A stretch of 64,000 bases of DNA, from the NCBI RefSeq assembly GCF_009725985.1, contig NZ_RCNR01000021.1, positions 1-64,000 on the forward strand, given 5' to 3'. Shown here in pieces: positions 57,807 through 64,000 of this stretch (position 1 is its first letter; each line of letters opens with the position of its first letter). A model generated the notes under the pieces. That model searched no databases, was not told the DNA's origin, and worked only from the letters and a program-made list of their open reading frames with translations. The position numbers and the translations under genes are program-made. The stretch is from Zobellia amurskyensis. Its GTDB lineage: Bacteria; Bacteroidota; Bacteroidia; Flavobacteriales; Flavobacteriaceae.

Positions 57807-58547
57807 ATGTTTCAATTTTTCAATAAGAAAAAATTTTTAGTCGATTACCTAGATGGTTTTATTGACATTCACAATCACATATTACCAGGTATAGATGATG
57901 GGGCAAAAAATGTAGATGATTCTATCGCCCTTATAAAAGCTTTCTCTGAATTGGGGGTCAACCACTTCATTGCCACCCCGCATATTATGTCCAACTATTA
58001 CCCTAATACTAAGGACACTATAAATAGCTCACTTACCGCTCTAAAAAATGCACTGCTCCAAAATGATTTAAAGGATATAGCTTTAGTGGCATCAGCAGAG
58101 CACATGATTGATGATAATTTTGAATATTTATTGGAAAACGCAGGTGTTATGCCTATGAAAAAAGACTATTTACTAGTAGAAATGTCTTATTTACAACCTC
58201 CCATAAACTTTGATGAAGCTATAGTTAAAACTGCCTCAAAACGTTTCTTCCCTGTATTGGCACACCCAGAAAGATATGGATTTCTGCACCATAGAAAAAA
58301 AAGATACCAAGAATATAAAAACAACGGAATCCTCTTTCAAATGAATCTTTTATCGCTTAGTGAATACTATGGAAAAGAAGTACCAAAAGTGGCTTTAGAA
58401 CTCTTAGATAATGGTCTAATAGATTTTGTAGCCTCCGATGTTCATAATATGAATCAACTTGAGGCTTTAAAGAAACTAACCCTTTCAAAAAAAATGGTAG
58501 AACAACTACTACCTCTAATTAACAACACCATTCAGACCTTTTACTAA
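57807..58547 (+). CDS. CpsB/YwqE-type tyrosine-protein phosphatase (PHP fold)
   Basis: 246 residues from ATG 57807; a TTG start at 57675 would add 44 residues containing a promoter box and an unlikely leader. The protein has the metal-binding motifs FIDIHNHILPGIDDG, FIATPHIM, VASAEHMIDD, VLAHPERYG and VASDVHNM, typical of the manganese-dependent PHP phosphatases that act on the tyrosine kinase Wzc of capsule loci. No wza or wzc genes are in the window, so it stands alone here. It is convergent with the large secreted protein downstream, with a hairpin between them. Confidence 0.88.
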   Translation: MFQFFNKKKFLVDYLDGFIDIHNHILPGIDDGAKNVDDSIALIKAFSELGVNHFIATPHIMSNYYPNTKDTINSSLTALKNALLQNDLKDIALVASAEHMIDDNFEYLLENAGVMPMKKDYLLVEMSYLQPPINFDEAIVKTASKRFFPVLAHPERYGFLHHRKKRYQEYKNNGILFQMNLLSLSEYYGKEVPKVALELLDNGLIDFVASDVHNMNQLEALKKLTLSKKMVEQLLPLINNTIQTFY

Positions 58548-58578
58548 TTGTAATAACTACATTTAATTATATAGGATA

Positions 58579-58608
58579 AAAAAATGCGCTAAATTAGCGG
58601 CATTTTTT
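58579..58608. terminator. Bidirectional terminator hairpin
   Basis: AAAAAATGC (58579-58587) and GCATTTTTT (58600-58608) pair, and GCTA/TAGC pair inside, with loop AAT. T-runs follow in either direction. It lies between the convergent phosphatase gene and the large secreted protein gene. Confidence 0.8.
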
Positions 58609-58633
58609 GTTTCAACATTATACTACAAGACTC

Positions 58634-61600
58634 TTAATTCTGTACCAATATTTTCATAGTAACTGGTTTCCCTTTATTATTAGCTATACTAAGGAAGTAG
58701 ATACCATCTCGTAAAAGATATACAGGAATTTGATATGTATCCGCTCCAACCATCATTACTTCATCCGCGTTAATGCCGCTAATCAATCTACCTTGCTGAT
58801 CAAGCAAATTAATACCCAGCATCATGAAATCTTCCGGTTGATTTAAAATTCTAACGTTGGCTACTCCTTCTTTTATAGGGTTTTTCTCCAGAATATATCC
58901 CATTTTATCACCCTCTAAAGTTTCGGAAACTGTTATCACCACTGTGTCCGAATGTGTTTCTCCACCGGCATTGGTAACTGTAAGAACTACTTCATAGGTT
59001 CCATTCTCTATAAAAGTATTTACTGTATTGGAATCTGTTGATGTTTTTCCATCTTTAAAATCCCATAGATACTCTGTTATATCACCAACTGAGTTACTAC
59101 CTGTAAAATTAATCTCTAAAGGAGCTACACCTGCAGTAGAGTCTGCCTCGGCTACTGCCAAAATTGTTGCTACAGTAATTGTAATTGTATCAGTATGTGT
59201 TTCTCCACTAGCGTTGCGCACCGTTAATTCTACTTCATAGATACCATTCTCTATAAATGTATGTGCTGTATCTGCATCTGATGAAGTATTTCCATCTTTA
59301 AAATCCCAGGTGTATTCAGTTATGTCACCAACTGAGTTACTGCCCGTAAATGTGACCTCTAAAGGTAGTACACCTACAGTTGGTGCGGCTTCCGCAACTG
59401 CCAAGAGACCATTTTCCGGAACTACCGTAACTCTTACTTCGTCTGAAACTGTTTGATTCTCATCATCGGTTACTGTCAATTTAAACACATAAACACCTTC
59501 AACCAAACTGCTCACAGAAATTTCAGCCGTTGTTTCTCCATTTAAAGTAGCCGAGTTAGGCCCACTTTCTTGTGTCCACGCAAAAGTAACCGACCCTCCA
59601 TCAGGGTCCGAACCTGATCCTGAGATTACCGTACTGTTATCGGGCAGGGTCAGCATTTGATCTTCGCCAGCATCTGCGGTAGGAGCTCCTGCAACAACTG
59701 GTTCTATTATTTCAATACCCGATATTTTCGGGAATTCCGTAACAGGACTTAAGGTAATGGTCAGACTTCCATCCGTTACATTTATTCCATTAAATGTCTC
59801 AACTATAGCAGTGGCCGCTCCTCCAGCCTCTACAAAAATATCATAGTTTTCAATTTGTTCTTGACCTTCTACATCAATATTGAAAACCCTAGAACCAGCA
59901 CCACCTGCAGAACCATCACCGGGTACACCATAATAAATCTCTGCAAAATGTAGATTAACACTATGCTCTCCATTAGCTACAGGTATATCATAAATTAGAC
60001 TACCTGTGGTACGGTACCTTTCAGTTTGATAGAGAACATCGTTCTCTGTATTTGCTATAGCAATTGCGTTCGCAAGAGTCTCGCCTCCATTACTATGCTG
60101 ATCAGACGCCCAACTTGTTCCATTGAAATTATAGTTAGGCCCGCCACTATTAATACGAGTTACCATAGATGTACTTGATTTGGTCACTGACACATCATCA
60201 AACCCTACATCTCCTTCTTCATCAGTAACGGTCAAGCGAAATACGTAAAGCCCGTCTTGAAGATTACTAACTGTTAATTCTGTTGTAGTGTCTCCAGTTA
60301 ATGTCGCAATACTAGGTCCACTTTGCTGTGACCATTGATATGACACGATTAAACCACCATCAGGATTATTTCCGGACCCAACTAGAGATACGCTAGTTGT
60401 TGATATAATTTTATCAGATCCCGCATTTGCAATTGGTCTATTATCTTGCAAAAGTGGCGTAGTATTTTCGTATATTCTTAATACCCTATCATTTAACCAT
60501 CCATTAGAAACAACATCTAAATCACCATCTGCATCAATATCTACAACTCTGGCACCATCATGATGTTCATAACCTAAAGCGCCTTCATCCAAAATGATTT
60601 TATTAAATTCTCCCGAACCACAAAGATCATTTTCGAATGCTATCAGGCGTTTGTCACCCCTCCACTCTCCAACAACAATATCTTGATCTCCATCAAAATC
60701 TATATCTATTGCAAATACACTTAAACTTCCGTTAACTTCACTGTCCAAATCATGACGTATCCATAGCTGTGTTGGGTCTGAAGGTGCTTCAAACCAAGCA
60801 AATTCTGTCTTAGGACCTGTTCCATCCCCCCCACTCCCTAAACTTAACTGACCAACGACTGCATCTAAATCACCATCACGGTCAAAATCAGCCAACTGTG
60901 CACGGTCAGCTGTTGTAGAATAGGCATCATTTACGCCAGTTTCGAACTTTTCAAAATTTAGCCCGCCATTGTTTCGCAACCAATTAACACCTTGAAATAA
61001 ATCCAAATCACCATCTTGGTCAATATCTCCAGCTTGGATATCCTCTCCCGAAGAATCAAAACTAATATCTATTAAATCCCATGTTTGGGTGGTTATATTA
61101 TTTTTATTGGGAGGTGTAAGCATTTGAATCGGTGAACCAGTAGATTCGGCACCGTTCCAATTTATTGCCATTCTATACGTACCTGTATTATCAAATACGC
61201 CGCCAGCAAGGCCTGCCAAGAAAGGCTCTACATAATCAGTATCTCCTTCCGGAATATTTTCAAAGACCGTAAAATTACCATTCCCATCATTTTGGGCCCA
61301 CACCAATTGAGCTCCAGTATAATCGCCCGTAGTACCTAACAAGTCCATATCTCCATCATCATCAAAATCATACACATGAGCGACGTTTTTGAATGTGCTG
61401 CCTATAGTATTCTTTTCCCAATTACCAGAAGCTGAACCTGGGTTTTTATACCACCATCCGCCAGTAACAATATCTTTAAGCCCATCTCCATCTAAATCGT
61501 CATCAGCAAAAGTATAGACCACTGTATAAGGATTTGGGTCAAATTCATGCACAACCCACGATTCAGGAAACGGAGTTTCATTACAAGTTATTAAACCAGT

Positions 61601-64000
61601 TACATTTACTACTACTTCATCATAAATACCAGTACCCGTATGATCTGCATTAAATAATTCTATTCTAATGGTATGTTCTCCGTCAGCTAAATCATTAAAT
61701 GGGATAGGATCATATCCATAATATTTATCTATTAAGCCACCATCTATGTAATAATGAATGTGAGTATCATCTTCATTTATAACCCAATTATCTACCCTAA
61801 AAGCAACTTCGAAAGGTTTGTTAACATCCCAACCGTTTGAAGGTGAAGTAATGGTTATATTAGCATTTGTAGGAGTTCCTCCTTCAAAAGTATCTTTTGA
61901 TAAAATTTCTATCCCATTAACTTTAGGACTTTGTACCACACCATTAAAGAATATACTCGCAAAGCCATCGGTAACCGTAACATTGTCAAATTCCTTTACC
62001 AAAGCTGTTGCTGGGTCTGTTTCGGAAAGTATGTCAAAGTTAGATAAAACCTCATTACCTTCAATTACGACATTGAAGACACGAGCACCAGGGCCTTTAT
62101 CAAGTTGATTTTCATCAACACCAAAAAATATTTCAGCAAAGTGTAGTCTTATATCGTACTCTCCAGAAAGAGCTACCGGAATTTGATATTCAAAAGAGCC
62201 CTTATTATTGGTGTAACGTTCAGATTGATACAATTCATCATCATCCGTCCCTGCAACATCTACGGCTTTTCCATATTTACTCCCAGAATTAAAGTATTCA
62301 TCTTCTTTAAAAATTTCTCCTCCAGGCCCGGTAATTTGATTTCCACCTGTATTGATTCTAATTTCCTCGAAAACAAAAAATGAAAAACTCTCGGCTACCA
62401 TAGTAATACCGCTGATGTTCTGCACATTGGAAATACTGAGATTATAATCAACATCTGCACTTAAAAGAGACGTATTTAGGTATACAGTGTGTCCGTCTGG
62501 TTGAAGCTCCGCGCTTTGCACAGATACGCCATTAGTGATTGAATAATTTGACACATTCTCTGCAGTGCCCTCATCCACGTATTCGGAAAACTTAACCTCC
62601 AAAACATTGTTTCCATCAGGTTGCACACCATGAACTTCAGGAGGTGTGTTATCTTCTGAAACTCCATTGCCTAAAAATTCAACATAATTCAATCTGAAAA
62701 TATCCTGTGAAGAACTGGTGTTTTTAAAAACAAAGAATAAATCATGCTTTCCCGTAGGCACACTGTTTATTGGAGTTTGCACATGTAACCAATTATCATT
62801 CCCTCCGGTTGAAGGTATAGTTGTGGTTGTTACCAAGGTACCTGTAGGACTGTCCAATCTAAGCTCAACAGTACTGCCTGAATTGTCTGACGCCACCAAG
62901 TATTTGACGGCATTCATATTCATCAAATTACGCCCTTCAAAAGATATATAGGAATTGTTATCTACCTGTATTGCATCCTTAGCTCCTTCTAATTCATACG
63001 TATTCGGGATAATCGTGACACCACTTTGAGCGTCAAAATATTCAGCTTCCCTTCTTTTTGGATGTACCCGTATTTGCCCTCTGGATATAAGTCCATCACT
63101 ATCCGTGTAATTCGCATTTAAAACGTAGAATATATCCATCCCACCATCTATTTGGTGGTCCCCATCATCTAGATTGAGAATTGATGTACACGCATCTACA
63201 CTCCCAACGTCATGAAAATGGTTCTCATGTCCCAGCGATGGTACCACATTAATGTCCTCACAAGCAATAACACCGTCTTCTGCATCATTGGCTACCAAAT
63301 TAAAGTCTACATCATCGTTCCAACTAAAAAAACCACCATCTACAGGTGAATTAAAATCAAATTCTGTAGGTGTATTACCTGCATAAATTTTTATTGTTTT
63401 AGCACCAATAGCCCCTTCAGGGTCCGTAACTTTAAGTTGTGCCGTATATGTACCTTTTGTAGTGTAAGGGTGTGAAATATTAGGCGTAGTATAATCGACC
63501 GTACCGTCTATATCTATATCCCAAGCATAACTTAAAGGAGAATCCCCATTAGGATCCGTAGTCTGATCTCCGGTAAAATTAACAGTTAACGGTAAAGCTC
63601 CAAAAGTCACATCGGCCTCCATAACTACAGAAGGAGGAGAATTTGTAGTAATACCAGTATAATTAACTTGAATAAGCCTGCCTATACCTTCAGGGATATC
63701 CTGAGGGCAGCACCCCTCTCCATAAGCCAAAATGTACATTTTACCATCTGGACCTAGTTCCATATCAATATAACCATCTTTGCTGTTACCCGATCCAGGG
63801 AAAACATCGTCAGATAGCATTTCTTCCGAAATAATAGCACCATCAGTAGCCATTTGTACTGCCCAAATACGACTCGTATTAAAATCAAAGTAAAAGAATA
63901 GCCCATCAAATTCAGCAGGAAGACGTTGCTTATCCAACAATTCATCATTGACATAATTATATCTAAAACCCGCTAAATAACATTTATGAAATTTTTCAAT
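58634..64000 (-). CDS. Giant secreted FG-GAP/malectin/PKD protein with type IX secretion tail, N-terminus outside the window
   Basis: The frame is open from base 64000 to the stop at 58634, about 1788 codons visible; the TTG near 63940 is not the start. The visible N-terminus (LPAEFDGLFFYFDFNTSRIW, then GYIDMELGPDGKMYIL) resembles the end of a PQQ-type sugar dehydrogenase beta-propeller. Then follow PKD, a CBM-like domain (about residues 300-420 of the visible part), an Ig-like domain, malectin, Ig-like, the FG-GAP block (about 830-1200), Ig, malectin, Ig, two tandem PKD domains and a type IX sorting domain (VRILNQPEDF to MKILVQN). The FG-GAP block is very close to that of the protein at 38318. 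Probably secreted and surface bound; whether the propeller is catalytic cannot be judged here. Confidence 0.85.
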   Translation of the reverse strand: MEKFHKCYLAGFRYNYVNDELLDKQRLPAEFDGLFFYFDFNTSRIWAVQMATDGAIISEEMLSDDVFPGSGNSKDGYIDMELGPDGKMYILAYGEGCCPQDIPEGIGRLIQVNYTGITTNSPPSVVMEADVTFGALPLTVNFTGDQTTDPNGDSPLSYAWDIDIDGTVDYTTPNISHPYTTKGTYTAQLKVTDPEGAIGAKTIKIYAGNTPTEFDFNSPVDGGFFSWNDDVDFNLVANDAEDGVIACEDINVVPSLGHENHFHDVGSVDACTSILNLDDGDHQIDGGMDIFYVLNANYTDSDGLISRGQIRVHPKRREAEYFDAQSGVTIIPNTYELEGAKDAIQVDNNSYISFEGRNLMNMNAVKYLVASDNSGSTVELRLDSPTGTLVTTTTIPSTGGNDNWLHVQTPINSVPTGKHDLFFVFKNTSSSQDIFRLNYVEFLGNGVSEDNTPPEVHGVQPDGNNVLEVKFSEYVDEGTAENVSNYSITNGVSVQSAELQPDGHTVYLNTSLLSADVDYNLSISNVQNISGITMVAESFSFFVFEEIRINTGGNQITGPGGEIFKEDEYFNSGSKYGKAVDVAGTDDDELYQSERYTNNKGSFEYQIPVALSGEYDIRLHFAEIFFGVDENQLDKGPGARVFNVVIEGNEVLSNFDILSETDPATALVKEFDNVTVTDGFASIFFNGVVQSPKVNGIEILSKDTFEGGTPTNANITITSPSNGWDVNKPFEVAFRVDNWVINEDDTHIHYYIDGGLIDKYYGYDPIPFNDLADGEHTIRIELFNADHTGTGIYDEVVVNVTGLITCNETPFPESWVVHEFDPNPYTVVYTFADDDLDGDGLKDIVTGGWWYKNPGSASGNWEKNTIGSTFKNVAHVYDFDDDGDMDLLGTTGDYTGAQLVWAQNDGNGNFTVFENIPEGDTDYVEPFLAGLAGGVFDNTGTYRMAINWNGAESTGSPIQMLTPPNKNNITTQTWDLIDISFDSSGEDIQAGDIDQDGDLDLFQGVNWLRNNGGLNFEKFETGVNDAYSTTADRAQLADFDRDGDLDAVVGQLSLGSGGDGTGPKTEFAWFEAPSDPTQLWIRHDLDSEVNGSLSVFAIDIDFDGDQDIVVGEWRGDKRLIAFENDLCGSGEFNKIILDEGALGYEHHDGARVVDIDADGDLDVVSNGWLNDRVLRIYENTTPLLQDNRPIANAGSDKIISTTSVSLVGSGNNPDGGLIVSYQWSQQSGPSIATLTGDTTTELTVSNLQDGLYVFRLTVTDEEGDVGFDDVSVTKSSTSMVTRINSGGPNYNFNGTSWASDQHSNGGETLANAIAIANTENDVLYQTERYRTTGSLIYDIPVANGEHSVNLHFAEIYYGVPGDGSAGGAGSRVFNIDVEGQEQIENYDIFVEAGGAATAIVETFNGINVTDGSLTITLSPVTEFPKISGIEIIEPVVAGAPTADAGEDQMLTLPDNSTVISGSGSDPDGGSVTFAWTQESGPNSATLNGETTAEISVSSLVEGVYVFKLTVTDDENQTVSDEVRVTVVPENGLLAVAEAAPTVGVLPLEVTFTGSNSVGDITEYTWDFKDGNTSSDADTAHTFIENGIYEVELTVRNASGETHTDTITITVATILAVAEADSTAGVAPLEINFTGSNSVGDITEYLWDFKDGKTSTDSNTVNTFIENGTYEVVLTVTNAGGETHSDTVVITVSETLEGDKMGYILEKNPIKEGVANVRILNQPEDFMMLGINLLDQQGRLISGINADEVMMVGADTYQIPVYLLRDGIYFLSIANNKGKPVTMKILVQN
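58925..59400 (-). repeat. Tandem PKD domain repeat, period about 243 bp
   Basis: Two consecutive PKD units are near copies: GSNSVGDITEYTWDFKDGNT and GSNSVGDITEYLWDFKDGKT, and at DNA level CCATTCTCTATAAA recurs at 59001 and 59244. The shared stretches point to a recent internal duplication. Boundaries are approximate. Confidence 0.75.

Noticed and set aside
63754-63954. Small minus-strand frame near the right edge
   Set aside because: It is an out-of-frame shadow of the giant secreted protein, whose frame is open to base 64000.
1-64000. CRISPR arrays, tRNA or rRNA genes, insertion sequences, prophage
   Set aside because: No regularly spaced repeats, no clover-leaf or rRNA-like sequence, and no transposase or integrase was recognised on either strand.

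Overview
The window looks like chromosome from a marine, polysaccharide-degrading member of the Flavobacteriaceae (Bacteroidota; Zobellia, Maribacter or Arenibacter-like). The grounds are a SusC/SusD pair, lipoprotein-rich glycan operons, S1 sulfatases, a hybrid two-component regulator, type IX secretion C-termini, TAnnTTTG-type -7 boxes and low GC. I could run no searches; family names come from reading the proteins.

Layout. (1) 1-19075, minus strand: a polysaccharide utilisation locus. A membrane-spanning LuxR-type regulator is followed by susC, susD, a double-LamG surface lipoprotein, two GH144-type endo/exo-beta-1,2-glucanase candidates, a GH3 beta-glucosidase, an S1 sulfatase, and an outer-membrane protein cut by the left edge whose phosphoesterase-like domain has lost its metal ligands. 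The likely substrate is a beta-1,2-glucan, possibly carrying ester groups. (2) 19405-20518: a guanine-deaminase-like enzyme and a maltose-acetyltransferase-like gene broken by a one-base frameshift. (3) 20519-35351: a uronic-acid glycan locus: kduI, kduD and a DUF4861 lipoprotein on minus; an HTCS regulator, GH88 unsaturated glucuronyl hydrolase, DUF4955 beta-helix candidate lyase and S1 sulfatase on plus; a DUF5060 glycosidase-like protein on minus. (4) 35773-38293: apbE, DUF4266, DUF3570. (5) 38318-42193: a large FG-GAP/malectin/PKD protein with a type IX sorting tail. (6) 42378-57613: a small nonribosomal peptide cluster combined with metal-transport genes. (7) 57807-58544: a CpsB/YwqE-type PHP phosphatase. 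(8) 58634-64000: a second FG-GAP/malectin/PKD giant, cut by the right edge.

The most unusual object is in region 6. Two divergent operons (hupE/ureJ - C-A-PCP-TE NRPS - Sfp transferase on minus; A - PCP - NRPS - His-rich protein - TonB receptor on plus) look like one system. The plus-strand NRPS carries about 330 residues inserted in its adenylation domain between core motifs A8 and A9: a four-cysteine zinc-ribbon-like segment followed by a PP-loop ATPase (SGGKDS) with a CxxC pair and a later cysteine, the layout of tRNA thiolases and of WbpG/PseA-type amidotransferases. The host adenylation domain reads DLTKIGEVGK, nearly the published Asn code. The stand-alone adenylation domain reads close to the proline code of PltF-type ligases. 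A reasonable model is a short peptide, starter Pro, then Asn, then an unknown residue, in which the inserted domain makes a thioamide, thioacid or amidine. The His-rich protein, HupE/UreJ permease and TonB receptor suggest a metallophore. The chemistry and the metal are inference.
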